From NCBI RefSeq assembly GCF_021560035.1, contig NZ_CP074373.1:2104001-2168000 (forward strand): a stretch of 64,000 nucleotides of DNA. Direction: 5' to 3'. Below are positions 27,391 to 36,297 of the stretch, piece after piece (within the stretch, counting starts at the first letter, position 1; the number at the start of each line of letters is the position of its first letter). This DNA comes from Virgibacillus sp. NKC19-16 (GTDB taxonomy: Bacteria > Bacillota > Bacilli > Bacillales > Amphibacillaceae). Both the position numbers and the translations under genes were made by a program. The notes below the pieces were generated by a model. The model worked only from the letters and a program-made list of their open reading frames with translations. It did not search any database and was not told the DNA's origin.

Positions 27391-28393
27391 CTTTATCTTC
27401 GTCCTCTTTATCTCTATGGGATGATGAAAAATCCGGGTAAGCAGGTGGGTCAGGGTACGGATGATTTTTCATTGAACCAGCATTACCAAAATACGGTGGG
27501 TACATATTACTTGACGGCATTTGGTGGGTTTTAAATTCAGGCTCATGCTTAAATTCGGTTCCGTATTGTGGTTTCAAATGTTGATAATATTCCGGCATCG
27601 GTTGTGACTGATATTCATTCCCAAATTGCGGCATCGGCTGTGGTTGCATAAATGGAGCGTTTTGCCTGCAACCGCAATCCTGATTTGGTTGCATCATGTC
27701 ACCAGCCATTTGCGGATGGAAATCAGGTTGTAGCATTGGTTGTGGTGGTCCGAAACCTTCAGGCATGGCACCCATTGCAGGAAATGGTACCGGTGGATAA
27801 CAAGGATGCACAACATGACAGCACATTGGAACCATCGGCACCTGCTGCATTTGTGGCTCAGGTAGCGGCTGTGGTTTTATATGCTTATAATCTTTTTCGG
27901 GCTTTTTTTCTTTCTTTTCCGTGTATTGTTGTTGTATTTTGGGAAAATTTACAGTTGTATAATGGTCCTGCTCTAACATCGGCATTGTTTTATCTTTCTT
28001 AATCGGCGTTTGTTTTTCTTTGTGTATTGGCATTTTTGGCAATGGCTCTATCGGCATTTCTTTCTCTTTCTGTATCGGCATTTTTGGCAATGGTTGCACT
28101 GGCATTTGTGGTTTCACTGCTTTTGGTTTTTCTTTATCGTCTTCTTTTATAACCGGCATTGGCTTTGGTGAAATATCTTTATATGGTTGCTCCGCTTTAT
28201 GCGTCTCTTTAACTGACATATCCTCCTTTTTCACCATCTTTGATGAACTAGGTATTTTTATTTTCATGCCTGGCATGATCATATCCGGACTGGATAATTG
28301 TGAATTGAGTTCTTTAACCTGTTCAAAGTCTACGCCATAACTCTTGGATATTTCCCACAATGTATCTCCTTTTTGGACAATGTGTATTTTCAA
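27383..28393 (-). CDS. safA: Spore morphogenetic protein SafA
   Basis: SafA directs assembly of the inner spore coat from the cortex-coat interface. The 336-aa protein has an N-terminal LysM domain (KIHIVQKGDTLWEISKSYG to MIMPGMKIKIP, residues 2-52) that binds peptidoglycan. A Lys/Pro-rich middle contains 16-residue repeats, and the C-terminal half is rich in Pro, Met, Gln, Tyr and Cys, typical of coat proteins. The TTG start at 28393 sits 11 bp after GAGGAG; an upstream ATG overlaps that site. A kinase-fold gene overlaps its 3' end. Expression under a mother-cell sigma factor is expected from the family. Confidence 0.92.
   Translation of the reverse strand: MKIHIVQKGDTLWEISKSYGVDFEQVKELNSQLSSPDMIMPGMKIKIPSSSKMVKKEDMSVKETHKAEQPYKDISPKPMPVIKEDDKEKPKAVKPQMPVQPLPKMPIQKEKEMPIEPLPKMPIHKEKQTPIKKDKTMPMLEQDHYTTVNFPKIQQQYTEKKEKKPEKDYKHIKPQPLPEPQMQQVPMVPMCCHVVHPCYPPVPFPAMGAMPEGFGPPQPMLQPDFHPQMAGDMMQPNQDCGCRQNAPFMQPQPMPQFGNEYQSQPMPEYYQHLKPQYGTEFKHEPEFKTHQMPSSNMYPPYFGNAGSMKNHPYPDPPAYPDFSSSHRDKEDEDKDE
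28010..28105 (-). repeat. Tandem 48-bp repeat inside safA
   Basis: Two adjacent 48-bp units encode MPVQPLPKMPIQKEKE and MPIEPLPKMPIHKEKQ, with a more divergent continuation (TPIKKDKT) after them. The repeat is in frame and so changes only the length of the Lys/Pro linker behind the LysM domain. Confidence 0.85.
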
Positions 28394-28479
28394 AACAAAC
28401 CAAACTCCTCTCATTTCTCAAACTGGGCTAATTACTAATATCAACATATGCAGGAAATTGAGAAATGTTGAACCTTAAT

Positions 28480-28520
28480 TTTAGAAAACCGCCGAACTTC
28501 ATAAGAAGAACGACGGTTTA
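28480..28520 (-). terminator. Terminator after pheA
   Basis: On the minus strand AAACCGTCG and CGGCGGTTT pair with one G-T pair around a largely self-complementary loop and are followed by TCTAAAATT. It lies 4 bp after the pheA stop codon. Confidence 0.75.
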
Positions 28521-28523
28521 AAA

Positions 28524-29378
28524 TTAAATATTCATCTGGAAAACAGGATATGTTCCCAATATATTCACTTGACATCCGAGTGCTTCCAATTCAGCTTTCA
28601 CTCCAGGAAAAAGCACATCATCAAATGGTTGTTCGACATCAACAATAAAAAAGTAATTGCCAAGTCCAGTTTTCATTGGTCTGGATTCAATTTTTGATAA
28701 ATTCATTTTCCTCCAAGCGAAAGCTGAAAGCACCTGATGAAGAGCACCTGCACGATCACTTGGCAATGTTATAAGAAGCGTGGTTTTTTCCGATTGAACT
28801 GGATGATTGATGGTTAAATTATCCTTATCTTTTGTCAACACCACAAACCGTGTATGATTATTTGGATAATCATGCACATTTTCCTGTATTATTCTCAATC
28901 CATATTCACGAGCAGCCAATTTATTCCCAATAGCTGCTATAGAAGTATTCCCTTCACTAACCATTTCAGCAGCCTTCCCTGTGGAGGCAGCGAAACCTAT
29001 GTTCGCACTTGATAGATGCTGATGTATATATTGATGGCATTGCGCGATTGCATGACTGTGGGAATGGACTTCCTTAATTTCAGAAAGTTCCCCGGAAAAA
29101 TCGGGGTGTACGAGTAAATGCTGCTGAATCGGAACGACGATTTCAGCCTCAATTGGTAGGCGAACCTGGTGAACCAAGTAATCCACTGTTAGCTGTACGG
29201 TTCCTTCTATCGCATTTTCCAATGGCACAACACCGATATCTATGTGATTTTGCTCTACAGCATCAATACATTCAGGAATCGTATCAAAGCCTTGTTTATT
29301 CTCCCCATTAAAAGCAGTATCTACTGCTAATTTTGTAAAAGTTCCTTTTGGTCCTAAATATCCTATAGTTGTCACCAA
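28524..29378 (-). CDS. pheA: Prephenate dehydratase
   Basis: This is the phenylalanine-pathway enzyme that turns prephenate into phenylpyruvate. In the 284-aa protein the catalytic domain opens with IGYLGPKGTFTKLAVDTAF and carries VVPLENAIEGTVQLTVDYL. The TRF-containing stretch NHTRFVVLTKD is near residue 175, and a C-terminal ACT domain carries the Phe-binding ESRPMKTGLGNYFFIVDVE. A TTG at 29378 or GTG at 29375 can be the start, with GGGAGAG upstream. The pheB (ACT protein) gene that accompanies pheA and obg in B. subtilis is absent; only 55 bp separate pheA from obg. Confidence 0.96.
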   Translation of the reverse strand: MVTTIGYLGPKGTFTKLAVDTAFNGENKQGFDTIPECIDAVEQNHIDIGVVPLENAIEGTVQLTVDYLVHQVRLPIEAEIVVPIQQHLLVHPDFSGELSEIKEVHSHSHAIAQCHQYIHQHLSSANIGFAASTGKAAEMVSEGNTSIAAIGNKLAAREYGLRIIQENVHDYPNNHTRFVVLTKDKDNLTINHPVQSEKTTLLITLPSDRAGALHQVLSAFAWRKMNLSKIESRPMKTGLGNYFFIVDVEQPFDDVLFPGVKAELEALGCQVNILGTYPVFQMNI

Positions 29379-29433
29379 ACTTCTCTCCCTTACTCTACGG
29401 TAACCAAAATTTTATAGTTAAAATTCTATTACG

Positions 29434-30711
29434 TTATTCAATAAATTCAAATTCAAAATTAAGTAAACGAATGGTGTCCCCATCTTTTGCCCCATGTTTT
29501 CGCAGTTCTTCATCAACACCCATCGCGCGAATCTGTCTGGAAAACCTCTGTACCGCCTCATCTCTGTTAAAATCAGTCATTTTAAATAGCTTTTCAATTT
29601 TGTCCCCTGATAAGACATACGCACCATCCGGATCCCTGGATATTATAAATGGCGCATCCTCTTTCTGATAACGATAGACAACTTTCTCCTCCGTCTCCAC
29701 TTCTACTGGTACTTTCGGGATATTGTCTAACGCATCTGCGATAGCAAATAAAATTTCTCTTAGTCCTTCTTTCGTCAGGGCTGATATCTTGTATATAGGT
29801 AAATCTTCCCCAACTTGTTCTTTAAACATTGCTAAATTATCTTCTGCACCAGGCATATCCATCTTATTTGCTGCAATGATTTGCGGTCTCCTCATTAGAT
29901 CCTTGTCATATGCTTTGAGTTCCTGGTTAATTTTCATGAAATCATCATATGGATCTCTAGCTTCCATGCCCGCCATATCGACCACATGAACAATAACTCT
30001 TGTCCGCTCAATATGACGAAGAAATTGATGGCCTAATCCAGTCCCCTCATGTGCTCCTTCGATTAAACCAGGCAAATCAGCGATTACAAAACTACGTTGA
30101 TCGCTTGTATCAACAACACCAAGATTTGGTGTCAATGTTGTAAAATGGTAGTCTGCGATTTTAGGCTTTGCTGCACTAACGACAGAAATGAAAGTGGACT
30201 TACCTACACTCGGAAATCCAACAAGGCCTACATCAGCTATTAATTTCAATTCCACTTTAATATTTCGTTCTTGTCCCGGTTCACCATTTTCAGCCAAATC
30301 CGGAGCGGGATTTCTTGGACTCACGAAACGTGAATTCCCACGTCCTCCTCTACCCCCCTTCGCAATTACAGCCTGCTGTCCATGAGTGGTTAAATCTGCT
30401 ATAACTTCTTCTGTTTCCACGTCCGTTACAGTCGTACCAGGAGGCACTGGAATTATGAAGGCTGAGGCATTTTTCCCATGCTGATTCTGACTCCGCCCAT
30501 TTTCTCCACGCTTCCCTTTAAAATGACGATTATAACGAAAATCCATTAATGTATTTAGTCCTTCATCCACCTCAAAAATGATGTCTGCTCCATTTCCAGC
30601 ATCACCCCCGGCAGGGCCGCCTTTTGGCACATATTTTTCACGGCGGTATGCTACAAGACCATTTCCACCATCCCCGGCTTTCACATATACACTTACCTGA
30701 TCTACAAACAT
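29434..30711 (-). CDS. obg: GTPase ObgE/CgtA
   Basis: This essential ribosome-associated GTPase is involved in 50S assembly, the stress response and the start of sporulation. The 425-aa protein has the glycine-rich Obg fold ([20 protein letters not shown], residues 1-158). The G domain follows with G1 GFPSVGKST near 167, G3 [12 protein letters not shown], and G4 NKMD. A C-terminal OCT domain contains [20 protein letters not shown]. All GTP-binding motifs are intact. It lies 14 bp after spo0B, the classic sporulation pairing in Bacillaceae. Confidence 0.97.
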   Translation of the reverse strand: MFVDQVSVYVKAGDGGNGLVAYRREKYVPKGGPAGGDAGNGADIIFEVDEGLNTLMDFRYNRHFKGKRGENGRSQNQHGKNASAFIIPVPPGTTVTDVETEEVIADLTTHGQQAVIAKGGRGGRGNSRFVSPRNPAPDLAENGEPGQERNIKVELKLIADVGLVGFPSVGKSTFISVVSAAKPKIADYHFTTLTPNLGVVDTSDQRSFVIADLPGLIEGAHEGTGLGHQFLRHIERTRVIVHVVDMAGMEARDPYDDFMKINQELKAYDKDLMRRPQIIAANKMDMPGAEDNLAMFKEQVGEDLPIYKISALTKEGLREILFAIADALDNIPKVPVEVETEEKVVYRYQKEDAPFIISRDPDGAYVLSGDKIEKLFKMTDFNRDEAVQRFSRQIRAMGVDEELRKHGAKDGDTIRLLNFEFEFIE

Positions 30712-30725
30712 AATTATTCACCTCA

Positions 30726-31250
30726 TCAATTCCATGGAATCGAAAATACACAGCTTATACCACTTGTTGTTTCATCCATATCTACTACATTACTTAGATT
30801 TAATTTATCCCCATTTATTTCTAGACGATCTCCCGAGTCAATAAAAAGACGAACCTGTATTTGGGAGGGATTTGTTCGTGCATTTAATTCTAAATTCACC
30901 TCAAATAGTTCAGTATCATTCAGAGCGTGCCTAAAAGTACTTAAGATATGCTTACATTGTTCTGTCAGCTGGTTATCAATCGTTCGTAAATCTTTATATT
31001 CGGTATGTATTTGGTAATTTATACGCCAATTTTTAAATCTACTGTTAAATTGAATAAGCCATAACATAAACATAGGAGCATTTAAGCCCATTAGTTTGCG
31101 TTCTTCATTATAATAATCAAGCGTTTCCTTTAATTTAGCTTCTGCTTTATCTGGTTTTTTCATACTTAAGTAACCTTGGACAATTTGCAAATGGTTCATT
31201 AAATCATGCCTGTAATGCTGTAAGACTTGTACAACTTCATCCGGCTTCAT
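30726..31250 (-). CDS. spo0B: Sporulation phosphotransferase Spo0B
   Basis: Spo0B passes phosphate from Spo0F to Spo0A in the sporulation phosphorelay. The 174-aa protein has the four-helix-bundle phosphoacceptor motif YRHDLMNHLQIVQGYLSM, with the phosphorylated His at about residue 15, and a degenerate kinase-like C-terminal domain. The N-terminus is shorter than the 192-aa B. subtilis protein. Order rplU-prp-rpmA-spo0B-obg is the standard one. Terminator-like hairpins before it separate it partly from the ribosomal genes. Confidence 0.93.
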   Translation of the reverse strand: MKPDEVVQVLQHYRHDLMNHLQIVQGYLSMKKPDKAEAKLKETLDYYNEERKLMGLNAPMFMLWLIQFNSRFKNWRINYQIHTEYKDLRTIDNQLTEQCKHILSTFRHALNDTELFEVNLELNARTNPSQIQVRLFIDSGDRLEINGDKLNLSNVVDMDETTSGISCVFSIPWN

Positions 31251-31320
31251 TTACTCACCCCATTAAAGTATAGCAGAAAAACTGCGAAACTTCATTGCAG
31301 GTATTAACTTGTTTTGAAAA

Positions 31321-31378
31321 CTTGGCAATGTTTTTGCCAAGAAATAAGAAAACCCCAACCAAAAAGCTGGTTGGAGTT
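31321..31378 (-). terminator. Two hairpins between rpmA and spo0B
   Basis: Reading on the minus strand, the first stem (AACTCCAACCA with TGGTTGGGGTT, one mismatch, 31351-31378) is followed by TTC. The second (CTTGGCAA with TTGCCAAG, 31321-31341) is perfect. Together they should limit transcription from the strong rplU promoter into spo0B-obg. Confidence 0.75.
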
Positions 31379-31391
31379 ATATATTCTATCA

Positions 31392-31682
31392 TTATGCTTC
31401 CTGCGCTTGGGGATAGACACTCACTTTTTTACGATCACGGCCAAAGCGTTCGTATTGAACAACACCATCAACTTTGGAAAAAAGTGTATCATCTCCACCG
31501 CGTCCTACATTTTCACCTGGATAAATCTTTGTTCCGCGTTGACGGAATAGAATAGAACCACCGGTTACAAATTGACCGTCAGCACGTTTAGCACCAAGGC
31601 GTTTGGATTCGGAGTCACGTCCGTTTTTCGTACTACCTGCACCCTTTTTCTGTGAGAAAAATTGTAAATCTAGACGTAGCAT
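31392..31682 (-). CDS. rpmA: 50S ribosomal protein L27
   Basis: L27 reaches into the peptidyl-transferase centre of the 50S subunit. The 96-aa protein has the Firmicute N-terminal extension MLRLDLQFF before [14 protein letters not shown]; this nine-residue leader is cut after FF by the protease Prp, whose gene lies directly upstream. The rest ([20 protein letters not shown]) is typical. It is third in the rplU-prp-rpmA operon and has AGGAGG close to the start. Confidence 0.98.
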   Translation of the reverse strand: MLRLDLQFFSQKKGAGSTKNGRDSESKRLGAKRADGQFVTGGSILFRQRGTKIYPGENVGRGGDDTLFSKVDGVVQYERFGRDRKKVSVYPQAQEA

Positions 31683-31699
31683 CGTTTTGCACCTCCTTA

Positions 31700-32026
31700 T
31701 TAATTCTGTATTGTAATAAATTGATTATATTCGATTTCAATCGACTTTAATGAAATAAGCATACCTTCAAATAAGAGCTGTGCTTTTTCCATTAGCACAC
31801 CATCGAGCGAATCAGGCAAGGTGACATGAAGATATCCACCATCATTTCCCTGCTCAATTTTCAGTTCTGTCTGACATAATTCCATCACTGCATTTACAGC
31901 TCCAATGGAAACAGCTGATACACCTGCACATACTAAGTCGTAGCCATACGGTCCACTGCCTGCATGTCCTGTCAGTTCAAAAGCTGTAATCTGATTGTTT
32001 GATCGATATATGGTTACATTAATCAT
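31700..32026 (-). CDS. prp: Ribosomal-processing cysteine protease Prp (YsxB)
   Basis: Prp removes the N-terminal leader of L27 in Firmicutes. The 108-aa protein has the two conserved active-site stretches: GHAG with the catalytic His near residue 20, and [18 protein letters not shown] with the catalytic Cys near 32. ATG 32026 gives [20 protein letters not shown]; an in-frame upstream TTG is unlikely. It sits between rplU and rpmA, so the enzyme and its substrate are made from the same mRNA. Only a weak AAAGG ribosome-binding site is visible. Confidence 0.95.
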   Translation of the reverse strand: MINVTIYRSNNQITAFELTGHAGSGPYGYDLVCAGVSAVSIGAVNAVMELCQTELKIEQGNDGGYLHVTLPDSLDGVLMEKAQLLFEGMLISLKSIEIEYNQFITIQN

Positions 32027-32038
32027 ATGCAAATACCT

Positions 32039-32347
32039 TTATGCATTAATTTTGTCAATGACCAATTTTGTATATGGCTGACGGTGACCTTGTTTACGAT
32101 GATAGTTTTTCTTTGGTTTGTATTTGAAAACAGTAATCTTTTTCTGACGACCATGTTTTTGAACATTAGCAGTTACAGTTGCACCATCAACATATGGTGC
32201 TCCAACTTTAACATCGTCTCCGCCTACAAAAAGAACATTTTCAAATGTAACAGAATCGTTCGCGTCTGCCTCCACTTTTTCCACGTAAATCTCCTGGCCT
32301 TCAACAACTTTCATTTGTTTACCGCCTGTTTCAATAATTGCGTACAT
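32039..32347 (-). CDS. rplU: 50S ribosomal protein L21
   Basis: L21 binds 23S rRNA in the large subunit. The 102-aa protein begins [20 protein letters not shown] and ends with the signature [23 protein letters not shown] 32347 has AGGAGG 8 bp upstream, and a slightly longer reading is less likely. It heads the rplU-prp-rpmA operon behind a structured leader. Confidence 0.98.
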   Translation of the reverse strand: MYAIIETGGKQMKVVEGQEIYVEKVEADANDSVTFENVLFVGGDDVKVGAPYVDGATVTANVQKHGRQKKITVFKYKPKKNYHRKQGHRQPYTKLVIDKINA

Positions 32348-32452
32348 ATCTTGCACCTCCTAATCAACTCAGACTCGCCATACAGGCACTCTAAAATCTT
32401 AAGTTTATGACCTGATCTGTGCGGTTGTAGCACTGGTGCTACGATTAATAAC
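32348..32452 (-). promoter_or_regulatory. L21 leader (rplU autoregulatory leader candidate)
   Basis: The roughly 105-nt leader between the promoter and rplU contains a GTAGCA/TGCTAC hairpin and a CGCACAGATCAGGTC block on the minus strand before the ribosome-binding site. Firmicutes carry a conserved L21 leader RNA at this position, thought to bind L21 itself. The assignment rests on position and partial recall of the motif. Confidence 0.6.
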
Positions 32453-32458
32453 GTATTG

Positions 32459-32488
32459 ATAGTATCATGTTTAGCAAGAACATGTCAA
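32459..32488 (-). promoter_or_regulatory. Promoter of rplU-prp-rpmA
   Basis: Consensus TTGACA (32483-32488) and TACTAT (32459-32464) are 18 bp apart on the minus strand, giving a leader of about 105 nt. Confidence 0.7.
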
Positions 32489-32506
32489 GAATATGCTTGA
32501 ACTTTT

Positions 32507-33367
32507 CTATGGGATATAACTTACTGCCTCACCAATTGTTTTATTATACTGCTTTTCATGAAAAAACAGGAGCAAGCAATCATTTTCATCTACTGCCCTT
32601 CGCCCGTTGTCCGGGTATGTAATATAAATGGGGTGCTTCTTCTCACGTCTAAAATGGCCAAACACATCCATCAAAGTGGCTTCATGCGGCACAACGATGG
32701 GTCTTACAGCATTAACAGCCGTGTTTCCTTCATAACGCTTTAATAAGAAGCGCATAAATACATAATACCGTTTATTCCATTCTGATCTATTTTCCATAAA
32801 TAGAAAAATCATAATAAAAAAAGCACTTAATGTAAATGGAAAAAAAATCAACTGAAGCACCAAAACAAACAAACTGATAACCATGGAAAATATAATAACG
32901 GACTGATACGCCTTCTTATATGGTGAGAAGGCAGATAAACCTAAAAATAAAAGCTTCCCACCATCGAGCGGCCAAATTGGAAGTAAGTTAAATATAAGAA
33001 TTACCGTATTATAATAAAAGATTAACTCCAAAACAGAAGCTGGAACTAAATCAGCCGATGCCAAGAAAAATAAGATCAGATAAATAATTACATGCTGAAA
33101 TGGACCCGCAATTGTAACAAGTGCCTCTTCTCGGATTGGTCTGTTTCCATGTTCTTCTGTATCCATGACACCACCAAACACCCAGAGCATAATACCTTGA
33201 ATACGCCACTTAAAAATACTAGCGACGATATAGTGACCTAGTTCATGGAATAAAACAATCGCTAAAATAATAGCCAATTCCATAAATGTACCTGTGACAA
33301 AAGCAATAATGAGGAACACCATTAATACGGGATGGACGTGGATTTTAGGTAAGTAATTAAGGCGCAT
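32507..33367 (-). CDS. spoIVFB: Site-2 metalloprotease SpoIVFB
   Basis: This intramembrane protease releases mature sigma-K in the mother cell. In the 286-aa protein the zinc motif HELGH is at residues 41-45 and the second motif LPIWPLDGGK is near 132, with about six membrane segments. The C-terminal region resembles a CBS domain, as in B. subtilis SpoIVFB. ATG 33367 overlaps the spoIVFA stop by 11 bp; a TTG two codons earlier is possible. The ribosome-binding site is weak, consistent with coupling to spoIVFA. Confidence 0.95.
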   Translation of the reverse strand: MRLNYLPKIHVHPVLMVFLIIAFVTGTFMELAIILAIVLFHELGHYIVASIFKWRIQGIMLWVFGGVMDTEEHGNRPIREEALVTIAGPFQHVIIYLILFFLASADLVPASVLELIFYYNTVILIFNLLPIWPLDGGKLLFLGLSAFSPYKKAYQSVIIFSMVISLFVLVLQLIFFPFTLSAFFIMIFLFMENRSEWNKRYYVFMRFLLKRYEGNTAVNAVRPIVVPHEATLMDVFGHFRREKKHPIYITYPDNGRRAVDENDCLLLFFHEKQYNKTIGEAVSYIP

Positions 33368-34124
33368 CGTCAACCTGTATCACCTGAACCGGATCAATGT
33401 AATCATTTTCTTGTTCAATCGCAAAATAAACGGTTTCACTTTCAGTTGTTGGTGTAAATTGACCGATCCTCTGATTACTAGTCACAAATTGATATAAATG
33501 CACATCAACCGCACTTAAATGGCCATAGGTTGAATTACTGCCATCCGCATGCTGCACTACTACCGTATTATTTGTTTCTCGATCATTTCCAGCAAAAATA
33601 ACAACACCATCACGTAATGCTGATACATCTGCAGTTTCCTGTGGAGCAATCATAATCCCAGTACCATTAACCTGAAACGTTTCTGTCACATCCCCGCTTA
33701 CTGGCAGTCCCATTTGATTTGAGCTGTCAGCAACCTGGTTGTCCTGAGGTGTAAGAGCTAATGGACTTCCAAAAGTTTCCTGATACCATACATTTACGCT
33801 AGCAAAAGGAAATTCTTCTGTTAATGCATTGCTTGTCCATTCTTTAGGTTTTTGAAGGAATGCTGCATCCGTTTGCCCCAATAAGGCTACACCAAAAAAA
33901 AGCATGGCTGATAAAACGCCTTTCAGCATGAATCCCGAAGGAAATTTACTATCCGTATTACTTTCAAATGCTGTATCTGAAAAGCTTGGAAAGTAACCAT
34001 GCTTTTCTTCCTCTTGTGGAAATGGTGGTAATAATTGTTTTTTTGAGCCTTCTTTACCAGTCAATCCACGTGTTTTCTTACGTTGTTCAATCGATTGGCG
34101 AACTTTCTTAACCCCTTTATTCAT
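33357..34124 (-). CDS. spoIVFA: SpoIVFA, regulator of pro-sigma-K processing (M23-like fold)
   Basis: SpoIVFA anchors and restrains SpoIVFB in the outer forespore membrane until it is cut by forespore proteases. The 255-aa form starting at ATG 34124 has a basic cytoplasmic N-terminus (NKGVKKVRQSIEQRKKTRG), one membrane segment (VLSAMLFFGVALLG, about residue 70), and an external peptidase-M23-like domain. That domain carries GVVIFAGNDRETNNTVVVQH and STYGHLSAVDV. Longer in-frame starts exist but begin inside an inverted repeat. It is followed by spoIVFB with overlap. Confidence 0.9.
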   Translation of the reverse strand: MNKGVKKVRQSIEQRKKTRGLTGKEGSKKQLLPPFPQEEEKHGYFPSFSDTAFESNTDSKFPSGFMLKGVLSAMLFFGVALLGQTDAAFLQKPKEWTSNALTEEFPFASVNVWYQETFGSPLALTPQDNQVADSSNQMGLPVSGDVTETFQVNGTGIMIAPQETADVSALRDGVVIFAGNDRETNNTVVVQHADGSNSTYGHLSAVDVHLYQFVTSNQRIGQFTPTTESETVYFAIEQENDYIDPVQVIQVDDAP

Positions 34125-34136
34125 TATCCTCACAAT

Positions 34137-34170
34137 CCTTCTCATACATTTATAACATTCTATGAGAAGG
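34137..34170 (-). repeat. Inverted repeat before spoIVFA
   Basis: CCTTCTCATA and TATGAGAAGG form a perfect 10-bp stem with a 14-nt loop between minD and spoIVFA. There is no T run, so it is not a classic terminator. In the minus-strand RNA its 3' arm ends 12 nt before the spoIVFA start and includes a GAGAAGG that could serve as a masked ribosome-binding site. Confidence 0.5.
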
Positions 34171-34248
34171 ATGGGTTGTATATGAGTCAACTAGAAGAGG
34201 TTGTTCAAATATTTGCCGCAGGCACCTCTGTGAAAACGAAAACACCTG

Positions 34249-35046
34249 CTATGTCCGCATCCCAATAAACTTCTTCACTTTCTGAAATAAACTTTTTTCA
34301 TCTTCCAATGATTGTAATGGAACGGTTTCACCCAATATTCTTCTGGCGATATTACGATAAGCAATAGAAGCCTTAGAACTTGCATTTAATGCGACCGGTT
34401 GTCCATTATTGGATGCTTTAATTACTTCATCATCGTCAATAATGATTCCAATAAGGTCAATGGACAGCACTTGAACAATTTCATCAACTTCGAGCATATC
34501 ACCATTTTTCATCATGTGACTGCGAATACGATTGATAGCTAAATTCGGCGGATCCATATCCTCTTTTTCCAGCAAACCAATAATTCGATCCGCATCCCTG
34601 ACACTGGACTTCTCGGGTGTTGTTACAACGATGGCCTTATCAGCCGCAACAATCGCGTTTTGAAACCCTTGCTCAATACCTGCCGGACAATCAATAATAA
34701 TATAATCATATTCCTGTTTCAATTCGGTAATGATTTTTTTCATGCCTTCTGTTGTCACAGAAGATTTGTCACTTGTTTGCGCGGCAGGTAATAGTGATAA
34801 ATAATCGAATCGTTTATCCTTAATAAGTGCCTGTTTTACGTTACATCGCTCCTCGATGACGTCCACAATATCAAAAATGATACGATTTTCAAGTCCCATG
34901 ACTACATCAAGATTCCGCAAGCCGATATCTGTATCTATTAAACATACTTTCTTCTCCTTTAATGCCAGAGCTGTACCAATATTGGCTGTTGTTGTTGTTT
35001 TACCAACACCACCTTTTCCGGAAGTAATGACTATTGCCTCACCCAT
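34249..35046 (-). CDS. minD: Septum site-determining protein MinD
   Basis: MinD is a membrane-bound ParA-type ATPase that recruits MinC to prevent polar division. The 265-aa protein has the deviant Walker A VITSGKGGVGKTTTTANIG, DTDIGLRNLDVVMGLENR, the Walker B stretch YIIIDCPAGIEQGF, and a C-terminal amphipathic helix (SLFQKVKKFIGM) for membrane binding. ATG 35046 has AAGGAGG 7 bp upstream. It overlaps minC by 8 bp. Confidence 0.97.
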   Translation of the reverse strand: MGEAIVITSGKGGVGKTTTTANIGTALALKEKKVCLIDTDIGLRNLDVVMGLENRIIFDIVDVIEERCNVKQALIKDKRFDYLSLLPAAQTSDKSSVTTEGMKKIITELKQEYDYIIIDCPAGIEQGFQNAIVAADKAIVVTTPEKSSVRDADRIIGLLEKEDMDPPNLAINRIRSHMMKNGDMLEVDEIVQVLSIDLIGIIIDDDEVIKASNNGQPVALNASSKASIAYRNIARRILGETVPLQSLEDEKSLFQKVKKFIGMRT

Positions 35047-35725
35047 TAATAATCCTCCTTTCGAATCCACTAATCTCTTTTCTTTTATGTGAAAGAACTT
35101 GTAGTCTATCAATGATAATTTTATCCTGTTTTCCGTCAATAAGACCACATTCCATATACACACCATCAGACTCATAATCCGGAGCACGACTGATATAATC
35201 AGCTACCCGCAGTTGACTTGGTTTCATAAAAGAAGCAGCTATGAATGCATTTCTATCCCCATTTGAACCTGCATGCGCAATCCCAAACAATCTCCCCATA
35301 ACATAAATATTACCTGTTGAAACAACCTTTCCTCCAGGATTTACATCACCTATTAATAGTAGGTCTCCATTAACTTCTAAAACCTGTCCGGATCTAACAA
35401 TCTGTTTAATAGCTTTTATTTCACTGTCTTCTTTCCATAATAGAGCATCTTCTTTTAGAATAACATCTGATTCAAAAGAATGAATGGTAAATCGATTTTC
35501 TTCACTTATTACGTTTCTCAATTGGTCTTTATGCTCTTCATATAAATAGCGATTACCTGATTGCACTGTCACAGATACAATTGGTTCATTTTCTTTTGGG
35601 CGACTTGCCACAATTTTATCCGTAAGTTCAGTGATAGCATCTGTAAAAGAACAAGACTCGTCGATAAATATTGTGAGCCCATCTCTTGTACCTTTAATTG
35701 TTATTAATTGTTTCTTGTCTCGCAA
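35039..35725 (-). CDS. minC: Septum site-determining protein MinC
   Basis: MinC is the FtsZ-polymerisation inhibitor recruited by MinD. In the 228-aa protein the N-domain opens ITIKGTRDGLTIFIDESCSF. The C-terminal beta-helix (about residues 110-205) carries VRSGQVLEVNGDLLLIGDVN and GNIYVMGRLFGIAHAG, which bind MinD and self-associate. The start codon is TTG with AGGTG-type sequence upstream. A minC-minD pair after mreBCD is the Bacillus order. No minE or divIVA is present in the window. Confidence 0.95.
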   Translation of the reverse strand: MRDKKQLITIKGTRDGLTIFIDESCSFTDAITELTDKIVASRPKENEPIVSVTVQSGNRYLYEEHKDQLRNVISEENRFTIHSFESDVILKEDALLWKEDSEIKAIKQIVRSGQVLEVNGDLLLIGDVNPGGKVVSTGNIYVMGRLFGIAHAGSNGDRNAFIAASFMKPSQLRVADYISRAPDYESDGVYMECGLIDGKQDKIIIDRLQVLSHKRKEISGFERRIING

Positions 35726-35754
35726 TCAAATCACCTCACCTAAAAACCAAGACA

Positions 35755-36297
35755 TCATAATAATGATTTACTCCTGGATAATTGTTCCTGTCCCCACCTG
35801 AGGAGGGGATTTACTAAAATAGGATATAAAGCTGCAAGGAATAAGAGATTAGCTGAAACGGTTGGTAATAACCGATAGAGAAAATAATCCTTCCAAACTA
35901 TATCCGTAACACCAACAGCTTTAAAAACAGTATGGACGGAGATATCTGATAAGGCAATTCCAATAACACCCAATAATAGTGTTACGAAAATGTTGCTGTG
36001 GAGCATTCTGCGTAACCCGTGAATAATATAGATTACCAATGCATAGGAAAACATGTACACCCCTAGTATTCCTGTATACACAATGTCGATTAACAAACCA
36101 AAAATCAATGCATAAAGCACGGAGTAATATGTATGTTCCCTGTCATAGAAAACAGCCATAAGTACTAAAAATACAAGAACCCAATGCGAAACAATTATTA
36201 AGTCGCTCATGAATAGACCTGATGGTAATAATTCTAGTGCCACACCTTCTAGTACTAGTAGAAGGAAGAGGATGAGCGGTAAATATAAACGTTTCAT
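35755..36297 (-). CDS. mreD: Rod shape-determining protein MreD
   Basis: This is a membrane partner of MreC and the elongation complex. The 180-aa protein has five or six hydrophobic segments (MKRLYLPLILFLLLVLEGVA at the start; FGLLIDIVYTGILGVYMFSY near 70). Sequence is weakly conserved in this family, so position after mreC and topology carry the call. The start shares one base with the mreC stop (TAATG), so translation is coupled. Confidence 0.92.
   Translation of the reverse strand: MKRLYLPLILFLLLVLEGVALELLPSGLFMSDLIIVSHWVLVFLVLMAVFYDREHTYYSVLYALIFGLLIDIVYTGILGVYMFSYALVIYIIHGLRRMLHSNIFVTLLLGVIGIALSDISVHTVFKAVGVTDIVWKDYFLYRLLPTVSANLLFLAALYPILVNPLLRWGQEQLSRSKSLL

Noticed and set aside
28020-28340. 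A 106-codon plus-strand frame rich in Gly, Ile and Phe
   Set aside because: It is the antisense of the repetitive SafA linker, and its regular composition comes from that repeat.
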